This document shows positions 11,414 through 20,398 of a stretch of DNA of 64,000 bases, in pieces. The notes below the pieces were generated by a model. The model was given only the letters and a program-made list of their open reading frames with translations. It was not told the origin of the DNA and ran no database searches. Position 1 is the first letter of the stretch. The number at the start of each line of letters is the position of its first letter. Source of the stretch: Bacteroidales bacterium (GTDB lineage Bacteria > Bacteroidota > Bacteroidia > Bacteroidales > UBA1715); contig JAITUU010000035.1 in assembly GCA_031286165.1 (NCBI GenBank), positions 32,395 to 96,394 of the forward strand. Reading direction: 5' to 3'. Both the position numbers and the translations under genes were made by a program.

Positions 11414-12160
11414 TTACATTTCCACCGATTGGGCTTTTGCATCGAAACTATCCAATACGGTTTTCAAGAGGTTGAGTTTTTGGAATTGCAGCGAAAGGCT
11501 CACGTTTATCATGCGCGATTGCTCATACACAGGGAAGTTGGTAATTTTTCCGGTGTAATTGCGATTGAAAAAATCGTGAAGATAGTACGAACATTTTATA
11601 TTCACACCGTGAGGAAACTGCATACCCACAAATACCGAAGGTAGAAATCGGTCGGTGGCGGTGCTCCACCATTCGCCGTCTTTTATGCGGGAATTTGTTT
11701 TGGTTTTCAAGCGTTGGCGAAAGTGAAAAGCCATATCGTATTCGCCGCCGCCATAGGCAAAGCAGTGTTTGGAAAAAGAACCCAATTTTACAGCAAGCGA
11801 AGCATTGAGTGTGTAAATTCTACGCACGGTGTGGCGATATACTACGCTGTCTATCAATTCATTGTGTGCTCGAATACCAATATTGCGCACACCCCAGCCG
11901 GCTATGGCACCCACGTTATTATTGAAATTGAAATGCGTGTAGTGCGCCCAATTGGTAAATACAATGGTGCGCATGGTAACTTCGCTTTGCTCCTCGGTGC
12001 TCAGTTGTTTATTCGCCATTTGAAACGACATATCGGCAACAAGCGTGCTGTATATCGACTTTTTTTTTACCGTAATGGGAAGCAAATCTTGTGCAAAAAC
12101 GCCACTCGCCGCACAAAGTGCAAGTGTCATCATGCCGTATTTTTTCAGTACTGTGCGCAT
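11414..12160 (-). CDS. Predicted outer-membrane beta-barrel protein
   Basis: 248 aa, not recognised as a named family. A signal peptide is clear (MRTVLKKYGMMTLALCAASGVFAQ; starts at Met10 or Met11 are possible). The mature part has alternating hydrophobic and polar strands rich in aromatic residues (for example TLNASLAVKLGSF, MINVSLSLQF), typical of small porin-like barrels, but it ends with a short soluble tail rather than a terminal Phe. Single gene, convergent with engB. Confidence 0.65.
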   Translation of the reverse strand: MRTVLKKYGMMTLALCAASGVFAQDLLPITVKKKSIYSTLVADMSFQMANKQLSTEEQSEVTMRTIVFTNWAHYTHFNFNNNVGAIAGWGVRNIGIRAHNELIDSVVYRHTVRRIYTLNASLAVKLGSFSKHCFAYGGGEYDMAFHFRQRLKTKTNSRIKDGEWWSTATDRFLPSVFVGMQFPHGVNIKCSYYLHDFFNRNYTGKITNFPVYEQSRMINVSLSLQFQKLNLLKTVLDSFDAKAQSVEM

Positions 12161-12183
12161 AATCGTTTTCTATGAATACCGTA

Positions 12184-12191
12184 CAAATATA
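12184..12191 (-). promoter_or_regulatory. -7 element before the small barrel gene
   Basis: Minus strand TATATTTG, 23 bases before the ATG at 12160. No convincing -33 TTG at the usual spacing. Confidence 0.4.
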
Positions 12192-12229
12192 CACTTTACT
12201 GTGAAATACGGCTGTATTTTTGCATTTTG

Positions 12230-13495
12230 TTAAAAATTATACACAATTTCGGCAAAAATACGGTGATTTATCACGTTGTGCGTGTCTGTTACACGCCCTT
12301 TTGCAAGCGAAAACGTGCCGTAGGCGGCTTGGGTAACTTCGTATTCCATGCCTATGTGCCAACTATTGTAGGTATATAAAAATTGCGGACAAAGGCGAAA
12401 CAAGTGCGCCAAATTATTTGGTCCGAAGGTGTAGGGTTTTTCGAGCAGGGGTTTTGAAGAACCGTAGTTTTTGGAAAATCCGGTAAAAATTCCCACTTGA
12501 TAGGTTTTTCCGTAGGTGGCATTGAACCACCATGTGCCGGTGTTCAGGTTGCTGTATTCGTAACTGCCATCGGCTAATTTCGCCGAAATTCCATAACCGC
12601 TCAGTTGCAGCAAATGTGCCATATTTTGTCCGTAGAGTGCTTTTGCTTTTACGGTAAGTTTTTCGGCTTTATACTGCGCAAATGCTTGTGCGGCGTATGA
12701 CGTTACGTGGTCGGAAACTTTCACGGGAATCGCAACCCTTTCTTCGTTCACAGTGATTTGTTTTTCCCCAATAATGCGCGGACGCAACCCTATGGTGCTT
12801 GCTCCGGCACCCACCACAAAGGATTGTGGGCTGTAATCAAGCCCTGCATACAATTCGGGAAGAATATTATCGCGCACATATTCCGGCGAAGAACCGCGCG
12901 GACCTACCGATAAATACTGCATTTGATAGAGTGCTGCGCCATACACGCGCAGGTTTTTGTGTTTGTAATCCACTCGCAGTTGCGGGCTGCGATTGAGCGG
13001 ATTGAAGGGTGCACCGGCGGAAACTCCCAATACCGAAGGAAACACCGGTCCGAACATGGGGTGCCACGTTTGCCCCACCACCACTTCTACGTGCTCCCAC
13101 GCCGCCTTTGTCCATGCTTGGCGCAGGCGCAATACGGTATTGCTGGTAAAATTTCCTCCCGAAATAGAAAAACCATCGAAATCGCCTTCTAAATTGGCGG
13201 AAATTTTTGCCCCCCACGTATCTATGCCTGCTATGCGCAGCCCTATGCGGCTTTCCATACTCAAAAAACGCGATGCCGCTTGTGCATTCAAATCCTCGCC
13301 GAGTATATTTTCATTTTTGTCGAGAGGCAAAAAATACAATAAGCCCGCTCCCGAAGTTAAACTCTGGCGCGTGTCGTAAAAAAATTCGTTGCGCACATAG
13401 CCATAGAGCGAAGTGCGCACTTTTTGTTCCACTTCTTGCGCCGCGCAAGCGAGCGATACCATACCCAGTACGAGGGTAATTATCGTTTTTTTCAT
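12230..13495 (-). CDS. Porin-like outer-membrane protein
   Basis: 421 aa, signal peptide MKKTIITLVLGMVSLACAAQ. The mature protein begins VRTSLYGYVRNEFFYDTR and continues with repeated amphipathic strands, RLRQAWTKAAWEHVEVVVGQTWHPMFGP and LRVDYKHKNLRVYGA, ending ...RIFAEIVYNF with a C-terminal Phe, the classic outer-membrane insertion signal. The layout resembles DcaP-like trimeric porins that import small anions (recalled, not searched). Monocistronic, with its own promoter. Substrate unknown. Confidence 0.75.
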   Translation of the reverse strand: MKKTIITLVLGMVSLACAAQEVEQKVRTSLYGYVRNEFFYDTRQSLTSGAGLLYFLPLDKNENILGEDLNAQAASRFLSMESRIGLRIAGIDTWGAKISANLEGDFDGFSISGGNFTSNTVLRLRQAWTKAAWEHVEVVVGQTWHPMFGPVFPSVLGVSAGAPFNPLNRSPQLRVDYKHKNLRVYGAALYQMQYLSVGPRGSSPEYVRDNILPELYAGLDYSPQSFVVGAGASTIGLRPRIIGEKQITVNEERVAIPVKVSDHVTSYAAQAFAQYKAEKLTVKAKALYGQNMAHLLQLSGYGISAKLADGSYEYSNLNTGTWWFNATYGKTYQVGIFTGFSKNYGSSKPLLEKPYTFGPNNLAHLFRLCPQFLYTYNSWHIGMEYEVTQAAYGTFSLAKGRVTDTHNVINHRIFAEIVYNF

Positions 13496-13534
13496 CTTTT
13501 TTTAGGTTTTTTTAAAAATTTCACAATCCAGGTG

Positions 13535-13564
13535 CAAAAATACAGTTTAATTTTCAGTTTTCAA
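13535..13564 (-). promoter_or_regulatory. Promoter for the porin gene
   Basis: Minus strand TTG (13564-13562), 19-base spacer, TATTTTTG (13542-13535), 39 bases before the ATG. The -33 element lies in a TTTTCAA heptamer repeat. Confidence 0.55.
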
Positions 13565-13578
13565 TTCTCAACTTTCAA
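13551..13578. repeat. Heptamer tract, TTTTCAA type
   Basis: Four consecutive seven-base units: TTTTCAG, TTTTCAA, TTCTCAA, CTTTCAA. Lies between the FAD-oxidoreductase stop and the porin promoter. A related tract is at 29079-29099. Confidence 0.7.
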
Positions 13579-13585
13579 CTAAATG

Positions 13586-14728
13586 TTAATTATACCAGCG
13601 CGTAATGCGGTTGAAAATTGCCTTACTTTTTGCAAGCACTGCCACTGCCGAAAGCAGGAAGGGAAAGCGCAGAATGCTTTGTTGTATGCGTAGGCGAGTT
13701 TTCATTTCACGATGCAGGCGTTTTTTCAATCTTTGTTCATAGTGCTTGGTTTTTGCTGCCGAAAAATCGTTATTTTTTACACAATCAATAGCCTGCAAAG
13801 CCGCCAATCTGCCGCTGAGCATGGCGTTGCCAATTCCTCCGCCCGAAATAGGGTCTATGAGCGAAGCCGCATCGCCGCAGAGCATAAAACCTTCGCCGGA
13901 GCAATGAAACGAATTGTGATTATAGGGCACCAAACCGCCCTGTAAGGGCGAAATTCTGCGTGCGTTGGCAAATCGCTGTGCAAGGTTCGGGTCGCTCGAA
14001 ATCCACTGTTGCAAGCGTTCTTGCATAGGAACGCTGTCGTTTTTTACTATATCTATGCTTGTGCCGAAACCTACGTTACATTCGCCGTGTGCCATGGGGA
14101 AAATCCACAAATAACCCGGAAAAAATTCTTTTTTGTAGTGCAATTCTATACTCTGCGGTGTGCAACCGCTCACACCCTCGTAGTAGGCGCGAATGGCTAC
14201 GCCGCTGTTTGTTTGCGAAAACTTTTTGCCGCTCAGTTGCTGTGCAATCGCCGATTTTGCACCGTTTGCCACTATAAGTAATCGGGTTTTGAACTGTTCT
14301 CCGTGTGCATTGTGCAACACAAACCCGCCGTTAATTTCTTCAACCCTTTGTATGGCGCAGTTTTGAAAAATTTCTACATTGCGAGCATTGCGCAGCACGA
14401 GTGAAAACAAGAAATTATCGAACATTTCGCGTTTGCAGGTATAGCCTGCGTGTTTCAATTTCAGTTCAAAGCGATTGTTTTTATAAAACAGCAAGGTGCT
14501 GTGCATTGCCTGTTTTTCGGCAAGGTGCAAAAACTCATTGTAATACTGTGGCGAAATAGCCCGTAAAACGTTCACACTGCGGTCGCACACGCCATCACCG
14601 CAAATTTTGGGACGAGGAAATTGTTCTTTTTCAAACAATGCCGCGCGGCACTGTGTCTGTGCAAGCGAAAGTGCCGCCGCGCAACCGGCAGGTCCGGCAC
14701 CGAGTATGGCTATATCGAAGGAGTTCAT
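13586..14728 (-). CDS. Geranylgeranyl-reductase-family FAD oxidoreductase
   Basis: 380-aa flavoprotein. Dinucleotide-binding motif DIAILGAGPAGCAAALSLA near residue 5, then FEKEQFPRPKICGDGVC, the substrate-side signature of the geranylgeranyl reductase family, and the FAD-binding GFMLCGDAASLIDPISGGGIGNAM. Members saturate isoprenoid chains or reduce related lipids; in Bacteroidota the substrate is unknown. The start at 14728 is preferred over the upstream in-frame start at 14809 because a good promoter lies at 14747-14778, between the two. Confidence 0.85.
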   Translation of the reverse strand: MNSFDIAILGAGPAGCAAALSLAQTQCRAALFEKEQFPRPKICGDGVCDRSVNVLRAISPQYYNEFLHLAEKQAMHSTLLFYKNNRFELKLKHAGYTCKREMFDNFLFSLVLRNARNVEIFQNCAIQRVEEINGGFVLHNAHGEQFKTRLLIVANGAKSAIAQQLSGKKFSQTNSGVAIRAYYEGVSGCTPQSIELHYKKEFFPGYLWIFPMAHGECNVGFGTSIDIVKNDSVPMQERLQQWISSDPNLAQRFANARRISPLQGGLVPYNHNSFHCSGEGFMLCGDAASLIDPISGGGIGNAMLSGRLAALQAIDCVKNNDFSAAKTKHYEQRLKKRLHREMKTRLRIQQSILRFPFLLSAVAVLAKSKAIFNRITRWYN

Positions 14729-14746
14729 GGCTAATTTATTTTGCTG

Positions 14747-14778
14747 CAAAAGTAGGTGTTTCCTTTGCAATAAACAAA
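14747..14778 (-). promoter_or_regulatory. Promoter for the FAD oxidoreductase
   Basis: Minus strand TTTG (14778-14775), 20-base spacer, TACTTTTG (14754-14747), 18 bases before the ATG at 14728. It fixes the start codon. Confidence 0.6.
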
Positions 14779-14857
14779 TGTGTGGATTCTTGTAAAAAAA
14801 TACACGCATTTCAAACTATTGAATAATAGTGAAATATATGCTGTAACTCATATTTAT

Positions 14858-14892
14858 TTTGAAAAAAAGTAGCGGTGTAATTCGTAGTTTTG
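14858..14892 (+). promoter_or_regulatory. Promoter for the C10 protease
   Basis: TTTG (14858-14861), 23-base spacer, TAGTTTTG (14885-14892), 30 bases before the ATG at 14923. Confidence 0.5.
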
Positions 14893-14922
14893 TCCTATAC
14901 AAATATTTTAAAATTACGAGTC

Positions 14923-17502
14923 ATGAAGAAAATTACTATTTCACAAATTTTTCAAGGAAAAATTGTACTTTCAGCCTTGTTTGCTCTTCTTTGTTGGGCG
15001 GTGCAGGCTGGTGAGCGTCCGGAGCACGAGGCGCAACAAATTGCTGCTTCTTTCAGTGCGAAATCTTCGGTAGGTTTGCGTGCTGCACACGCGCCGGTGT
15101 TGGAATACACGCGCCGTGCCGAGCAAACGGTGTATTACTATGTGTATAACATTGGCGAAAACGAAGGTTTTGTAATTGTGAGCGGCGACGACCGTGCACG
15201 AGAAGTGTTGGGATATTCTACCAAAGGGCATTTTAGTATGGAAAAGGCTCCGGCGAATATGCGCTATATGCTTTCGTGCTACGAAACTGAGTTGCACCGA
15301 TTGGAAACCGGCGAAACGTTTGCCGTGAGTGCCGCGCCAAAACCAAAACTTGCACTACGCGATGGTGTTGTTTTTGCCGAAAAAATTGACCAATTGCTCT
15401 CTGAAATAATTTGGGACCAAAGTGCGCCATTTAATAATTTGTGTCCCCTTATTCCTCATGCCAATCAGCGAGCGGTAACGGGCTGTGTAGCCACCGGTAC
15501 ATCGCAAATTATGCGTTTTCATAAATATCCAGCCACAGGAAAGGGGAGTAATTCCTATACTTCGAGCAGTAATCGCATTGCGCTGAGTGCCGATTTCAGT
15601 AAAGTAACCTTCGATTGGGATAATATGCTGCCTTCTTATACCGAAGCGGGACTAACTCCTACCACTGCGCAAAATACTGCGGTGGCTACGCTTATCTACA
15701 ACGTGGGTGTATCGTGCAATATGGATTACGGAACTTCGAGTGGTGCTTATACTATGGATATGGCAAACGCGCTTATCAATAATTTTGGTTACGATGCCAA
15801 TTTGCAATATTGCCAGCGCGATTATTATTCGGAAGATGAGTGGATAGATTTAATTAAAACAGAATTAAATCAAGGTCGTCCGGTGGCATACGCAGGTGCT
15901 TCTACCGAAGGTGGACACTTTTTTGTGTGCGATGGCTACGATAGTGATGGTTTGTTTCATTTTAATTGGGGGTGGAGTGGTATGAGTGATGGATTTTTTC
16001 AAATTTCGGCACTCAATCCGCCGGCAATGGGCATAGGTGGCAGTAGCGGCGGATTTAATTTAGGTCAGGAAATGATTATAGGCATTCAGCCGCCGAGTAC
16101 AAGTTCTGTACCGTTCTATCAAATGTATTTGGAAAATCCATTGGCAATATCTGCTACGCAGGTCAATGTGGGAGCACCGTTTATTGTTTCTGCTATGGGA
16201 ATAAATAATGAGGGTGTGAATAATTTTTCGGGAAAACTTGGTGTAGGCTTATTTGCAGAGGGCGGTACCTTTGTGGCGGCGTATGCTACCCAAAATGCCA
16301 CCTATCCTTCGGGATTGTATTCGGAATCTACCACAACGAATTTTTCGGTAACGCTGCCAAACACGGTGGCACAAGGAAATTACGAAATGTATGTAGTATT
16401 TCAACCTGCCGGACAAAGTGATTGGAGTATAGTGCGCGGAAAAGCGGGAACGCTCAATCGTTATTATGTGAGCGTGAGCAATGGTGTAGTGCAAATTTCA
16501 ACGCCGGCAATAGAATTTCCTCAGTTGGCAATTAACAGCATAGAATTGCAAACACAATTGTATCAAAATGAAGTGGGCGAAATTACAGTTTCTATTACCA
16601 ATACCGGCGATGAATACAATTCGTTGTTTCGCTTTTTCTTGAAATCGAGTACTAATGGTACGGTTACTACGCTGGGTGATGACGAACCGGTGGTGGTACC
16701 GGCAGGAGAAACGAAAGTTATTGTGGCTCAAAAAAATGTTACCGTAGCACCGGGGCGATATACGCTCATGGTGGATTATGACGCAAATAATGATGAAAAT
16801 TCACCCCGTTTTGTGGCGTTTCCTACCACATTGACCGTTACGGTGGAAGCAACTCCTACGCAAGCACCTGCGTTCAACCTTTTGAATCAGGTATCGTTTG
16901 CCGACCCGCAAAATGTAGATAAAAAATTTGCGGAACTTACCGTAGAACTACAAAATAATGGTGGATTTTTTGCCGATTACGTGATAGCCTTTGTGTTTGC
17001 ACCCACCGGCGGAAATTCGATCGCCTTTTTTGGCTATCAACCATTGATTTTAGATGAAGGTGCTACCGAAACAGTATCGTTTACAGGATATGTAGATTTG
17101 GAACCGGGCAATTATTTGGTGGAAATCTACTATTGGGATAGTAATGCAAATAACGGCTCCGGCGGCTGGTCGGGATTTTCGCCACTCGCAAAATCATACA
17201 CCGCATTTACCTTGGTTGAAGTAACCGTGGATATACCGGAAACCCCAAATTCTGTAAACAATGTGTCTGAACCTACGGTTTCAATCTATCCAAATCCGGC
17301 AAGTGATAGACTTACCATAACATCGACCGATGAAATTCGTTCTGTGCACATTGTGGATATTGCAGGAAAGCAACAAACTATTTCGTATGCAAATCTCAAT
17401 GACGGCGTGGAAATCAATATATCTTCACTATCAAACGGAGCCTACATACTGCGCTATGAAACCGCACAAGGTAGTTTTGCACATACCTTTGTGAAAAAAT
17501 AG
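14923..17502 (+). CDS. Secreted C10 (streptopain-like) cysteine protease with T9SS tail
   Basis: 859 aa. Signal peptide (about 1-30), then an inhibitory propeptide with YYYVYNIGENEGFVIVSGDD, typical of streptopain/interpain zymogens. The C10 catalytic domain follows: Cys188 in TGCVATGTSQIM, His332 in GGHFFVCDGYD and FNWGWSG. Next come several beta-sandwich domains (about 400-770), then a type IX sorting domain: SIYPNPASDRLTI, VHIVDIAGK and LSNGAYILRYET at the end. It should be exported through the outer membrane by the T9SS and anchored or released at the surface, acting on extracellular protein. Active-site residues are intact. Single gene with its own promoter and a bidirectional terminator. 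Confidence 0.93.
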   Translation: MKKITISQIFQGKIVLSALFALLCWAVQAGERPEHEAQQIAASFSAKSSVGLRAAHAPVLEYTRRAEQTVYYYVYNIGENEGFVIVSGDDRAREVLGYSTKGHFSMEKAPANMRYMLSCYETELHRLETGETFAVSAAPKPKLALRDGVVFAEKIDQLLSEIIWDQSAPFNNLCPLIPHANQRAVTGCVATGTSQIMRFHKYPATGKGSNSYTSSSNRIALSADFSKVTFDWDNMLPSYTEAGLTPTTAQNTAVATLIYNVGVSCNMDYGTSSGAYTMDMANALINNFGYDANLQYCQRDYYSEDEWIDLIKTELNQGRPVAYAGASTEGGHFFVCDGYDSDGLFHFNWGWSGMSDGFFQISALNPPAMGIGGSSGGFNLGQEMIIGIQPPSTSSVPFYQMYLENPLAISATQVNVGAPFIVSAMGINNEGVNNFSGKLGVGLFAEGGTFVAAYATQNATYPSGLYSESTTTNFSVTLPNTVAQGNYEMYVVFQPAGQSDWSIVRGKAGTLNRYYVSVSNGVVQISTPAIEFPQLAINSIELQTQLYQNEVGEITVSITNTGDEYNSLFRFFLKSSTNGTVTTLGDDEPVVVPAGETKVIVAQKNVTVAPGRYTLMVDYDANNDENSPRFVAFPTTLTVTVEATPTQAPAFNLLNQVSFADPQNVDKKFAELTVELQNNGGFFADYVIAFVFAPTGGNSIAFFGYQPLILDEGATETVSFTGYVDLEPGNYLVEIYYWDSNANNGSGGWSGFSPLAKSYTAFTLVEVTVDIPETPNSVNNVSEPTVSIYPNPASDRLTITSTDEIRSVHIVDIAGKQQTISYANLNDGVEINISSLSNGAYILRYETAQGSFAHTFVKK

Positions 17503-17526
17503 ATAGTTCATACGAGTTCTTTTCTA

Positions 17527-17565
17527 CAAAAAAAGCGATAGCCGAAAATGGTTATCGCTTTTTTT
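17527..17565. terminator. Bidirectional terminator between C10 protease and gpsA
   Basis: A-rich 5' flank, stem AAGCGATAGCC / GGTTATCGCTT with a 6-base loop (one G-T wobble), then seven or more T. It serves both convergent genes. Confidence 0.85.
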
Positions 17566-17576
17566 ATGTGCAGAAA

Positions 17577-18566
17577 TTAGCGCAAATTTTTCGCCAGAAT
17601 TTTAAATTCCATTGACGGCGAAATTTTGTTGTACAAAATATTATACACTGAAAGGGTGATAGGCATATCTACGTTCAATTTTTGATTGATTTGCGTAATG
17701 CAATGTGCGCCGTAGTAGCCTTCGGCTATCATATTCATTTGCAATTCTGCCGATTGCACGCTGTATCCTCGCCCTATCATGGTACCAAAGGTGCGGTTGC
17801 GGCTGAATTGAGAATATGCCGTAACCAGCAAATCACCCAAATACACCGAATCGTTTATATCGCGAGCAAGCGGATTGGCGGTATTGATAAATCGCTGCAT
17901 TTCTTGTATGGCATTGGAAATGAGTACTGAAATAAAATTATCGCCATATCCTAAACCTATGGCAATACCGGTGGCGAGAGCCATTATGTTTTTAAGTACC
18001 GATGCGTATTCTATGCCCGCTACATCGTGCGAAGTGCAGGTGCGAATGTAATAGGTGGAAAGAAATCCGGATACTTCTGTAGCCAAATCTTGATTTTGCG
18101 AACCAATGGTGAGGTAGGAGAGGTGCTCCAACGCTACTTCTTCGGCGTGGCAGGGACCTGAAATTACGGCAGTTTGGCTGTCATTCACGCCAAAACGTTT
18201 TTTTAAGTATTCCGAAATGAGTGTAATTTCGACAGGTTCCATACCTTTTATGGCAGTTACCAACTCTTTGTGCGACAAATCGCTTGTAATACTGCCACAC
18301 AGCGAGATAATGAATTTCGATGGTACACAGAAAATAATAATGTCTGCCAAATCCACTATTTCGTTGATATTATCGCTCACGTAGAGGCGGTCTATATTGT
18401 AGGAAATATCACTCACATAGAGTGAATTGCGGCTGTGAAGTTGCAAACTTTCAATAATTTCCGCCTCGCGTACATACCAATAGAGCGTATCTACGTTTTC
18501 GTGTATAATTTTTGCCAAAGCCGAAGCCCAACTGCCGCTTCCGAGTATTGCTATTTTTTTTGTCAT
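17577..18566 (-). CDS. gpsA: NAD(P)H-dependent glycerol-3-phosphate dehydrogenase
   Basis: 329 aa, cytoplasmic; reduces dihydroxyacetone phosphate to sn-glycerol-3-phosphate for phospholipid synthesis. N-terminal KIAILGSGSWASALAK (dinucleotide fold), CVPSKFI, AIKGME, VISGPCHAEEVA, the catalytic-Lys region ASVLKNIMALATGIA and NRTFG are present. The ATG at 18566 puts the nucleotide-binding motif at the N-terminus; the longer in-frame start at 18704 would run through the DUF2442 gene. It is the second gene after the DUF2442 gene (13-base gap). Confidence 0.95.
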   Translation of the reverse strand: MTKKIAILGSGSWASALAKIIHENVDTLYWYVREAEIIESLQLHSRNSLYVSDISYNIDRLYVSDNINEIVDLADIIIFCVPSKFIISLCGSITSDLSHKELVTAIKGMEPVEITLISEYLKKRFGVNDSQTAVISGPCHAEEVALEHLSYLTIGSQNQDLATEVSGFLSTYYIRTCTSHDVAGIEYASVLKNIMALATGIAIGLGYGDNFISVLISNAIQEMQRFINTANPLARDINDSVYLGDLLVTAYSQFSRNRTFGTMIGRGYSVQSAELQMNMIAEGYYGAHCITQINQKLNVDMPITLSVYNILYNKISPSMEFKILAKNLR

Positions 18567-18579
18567 ATAGTAAGTGCAA

Positions 18580-18786
18580 TTATTTGTATATAAACCCATC
18601 GAAACAGAAATCTTCATCAAGTCTTGTCCAATGTATTCCAAATGGAGAAAACGTGTACTCTTGTCGTTCTTTTTCCGATGCGTAATAGAGAGGCTTGTTG
18701 TCAATTAAAGGCAAATATCCTATAATGCCGTTTTTTTCAATATAGATGTTCGATGTATCAAACCATATTTTATAAGATGCTATCAT
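18580..18786 (-). CDS. Small DUF2442-like protein
   Basis: 68 aa. The C-terminal half (ASEKERQEYTF, then GIHWTRLDEDFCFDGF) matches the DUF2442 pattern, where GIHWPxLDEDIS is the hallmark. Such proteins often accompany DUF4160 partners in toxin-antitoxin-like pairs, but none is seen here, so it looks solitary. A -7 element lies at 18812-18819 and gpsA follows by 13 bases, so gpsA may depend on this promoter. Confidence 0.75.
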   Translation of the reverse strand: MIASYKIWFDTSNIYIEKNGIIGYLPLIDNKPLYYASEKERQEYTFSPFGIHWTRLDEDFCFDGFIYK

Positions 18787-18811
18787 AGTTCTTTCTCTTT
18801 GTAATTCCCCA

Positions 18812-18819
18812 CAAAGATA
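18812..18819 (-). promoter_or_regulatory. -7 element before DUF2442-gpsA
   Basis: Minus strand TATCTTTG, 25 bases before the ATG at 18786. The -33 element is weak. Confidence 0.45.
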
Positions 18820-18854
18820 CAGTTTTTCAAAACAATGCCAACGCTTTTTGAAAA

Positions 18855-18893
18855 ATAAAAAATCCCCTTTACTGATTGGAGTGAAGGGGGGGG
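18855..18893 (-). terminator. Terminator after the DUF3298 lipoprotein
   Basis: 10-bp stem CCCCTTTACT / AGTGAAGGGG with one wobble and a 6-base loop; on the minus strand it is followed by a T-rich run. The 5' side carries a G8 homopolymer (18886-18893). Confidence 0.7.
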
Positions 18894-18913
18894 AGTTTGT
18901 TGAAAACTATCAA

Positions 18914-19792
18914 TTATATATCCAGCCCAAGTTCTTTTGCAAAATCCTTATTTACGTATTTACGTATTTCCACCCATGGCACGGTTATGTGTACAATGCC
19001 GGCTGCTCCGCAGGCTATTTCATATTTTCGATAAACAAAGGTGATAGAATTCAGGTCAAAATAAAAATCTCCATATTCGGGAATAGGAATTTTACCTTCG
19101 GGAAAAGTGATGCTATCCTCCGTATCAATTTCAACATCAGCGTATTTGAGTAAAATATCATGGAGCGCATATTTGCCGATTCCTTTTTTCAGAACGTCCT
19201 GAATTGTAAGTATTTCTTCGGTATTTCTATTAAAGGTTAGGTGTCTTTCTTCTAACCAAGATACACCGCAGCTATGTCCCACAAATGAATCTTCAATCGT
19301 AATGAATGTGTTGTCCATTGAAAAAAGACGTATTGTATAGTTGTCTAAAAAATCATCAGAAGGCTCCTTATTTTCCATGTAACGTTTTACTCGCGATATA
19401 ATTATTTTTCCATTGCTATCTCGACAATAGGAACACGAATATGCTAAGCATTCTATTCGCATGGTATCTGCAAAATCATGGACAACAGTTTGTAGTCTTT
19501 GTTCCATATTTTGCTGCAAGGCTTGCTTGGAAAAATTGGAAAAATCAAAATTATCCGGAACCCAAGCACCGTAAATTGCTTTCAATACGTTCGGACTTTG
19601 TATATTCGGAATGTATTGTATGCTCGCTCTCCAAGCCCATACGCTATCAACTACGGTAACAAATGCTCCAATAGAATTGCTATCCACCCCGATTTCGGAT
19701 GTTTGATTGTTTTGCTGGTTGCTATGGTTTTGTGCGCAACCGCACAAAGAAAAACTCATTGCCACCAACAGTATATGAATTACTTTTTTCAT
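18914..19792 (-). CDS. DUF3298-domain lipoprotein
   Basis: 292 aa. Lipoprotein signal (SFSLCGC, Cys at about residue 19-20). The C-terminal third contains a DUF3298-like pattern: LTFNRNTEEILTIQDVLKKG, then FYFDLNSITFVYRKYEIACGAAG and VHITVPWVEI, as in RsiV-like proteins where this domain binds a ligand such as lysozyme. Probably anchored to the inner leaflet of the outer membrane. No sigma-factor partner is adjacent. Lies in a patch of accessory genes. Confidence 0.75.
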   Translation of the reverse strand: MKKVIHILLVAMSFSLCGCAQNHSNQQNNQTSEIGVDSNSIGAFVTVVDSVWAWRASIQYIPNIQSPNVLKAIYGAWVPDNFDFSNFSKQALQQNMEQRLQTVVHDFADTMRIECLAYSCSYCRDSNGKIIISRVKRYMENKEPSDDFLDNYTIRLFSMDNTFITIEDSFVGHSCGVSWLEERHLTFNRNTEEILTIQDVLKKGIGKYALHDILLKYADVEIDTEDSITFPEGKIPIPEYGDFYFDLNSITFVYRKYEIACGAAGIVHITVPWVEIRKYVNKDFAKELGLDI

Positions 19793-19807
19793 GTTTTTTC
19801 TGTACTA

Positions 19808-20359
19808 TCAATGCAATAAACCGCCAAGCCCCAATAGTGCTGCCAAAGAAGCAAAAACAGTGAGTAACAAAATCAACCCGATTAATGAAATTATGAATCC
19901 GGCAATAGCAAGTCCTTTGGGTTCTTTGCGGAAGCCCGCTATTGATAAAATAAGTCCTAATATCCACAAAATCCAACCGAAAACAGGAATCCAACCGAGA
20001 AATGTAGCAAGTAACGCCAATACAAATCCGGCAACACCCAGTCCGTTTGATTGATTCTGTGGGGTTTGATTGATAATAATTTGTTGTGCACCCTGTGAAA
20101 AAACTTCTTGTTGTTCGGTACGAACGTCGGTTTCTTTTATATAATATGTTACTATTGCAGGAAATAAAAACCTACCCCTTGCTTGGTTTGCTGTTAAGTT
20201 TTCATAAAAAGTATTTGACACAAAACTTATGGGACTTTCTTGTCCATTTACTTTACTTTGAAAGAAACCTGTATTACTCGGCTCTCTTCCTTGTGCTTTC
20301 AGATTTTGCAAATAACCGAACATTTCCTCCGGCGATTGTACTTCAATTTTTGTTTCCAT
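19808..20359 (-). CDS. Small membrane protein, DUF4190-like
   Basis: 183 aa. A soluble N-terminal part (1-105) of unknown fold is followed by two hydrophobic blocks (about 108-145 and 150-180) with the FVLALLATFLGWIPVFGWIL / GLAIAGFIISLIGLILLL arrangement of DUF4190 and related two-helix proteins. The lipoprotein gene follows by 15 bases. Role unknown. Confidence 0.6.
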   Translation of the reverse strand: METKIEVQSPEEMFGYLQNLKAQGREPSNTGFFQSKVNGQESPISFVSNTFYENLTANQARGRFLFPAIVTYYIKETDVRTEQQEVFSQGAQQIIINQTPQNQSNGLGVAGFVLALLATFLGWIPVFGWILWILGLILSIAGFRKEPKGLAIAGFIISLIGLILLLTVFASLAALLGLGGLLH

Positions 20360-20398
20360 TGTTTATAGTTTAATTTGTTGCTGTTAAGTTACATAATT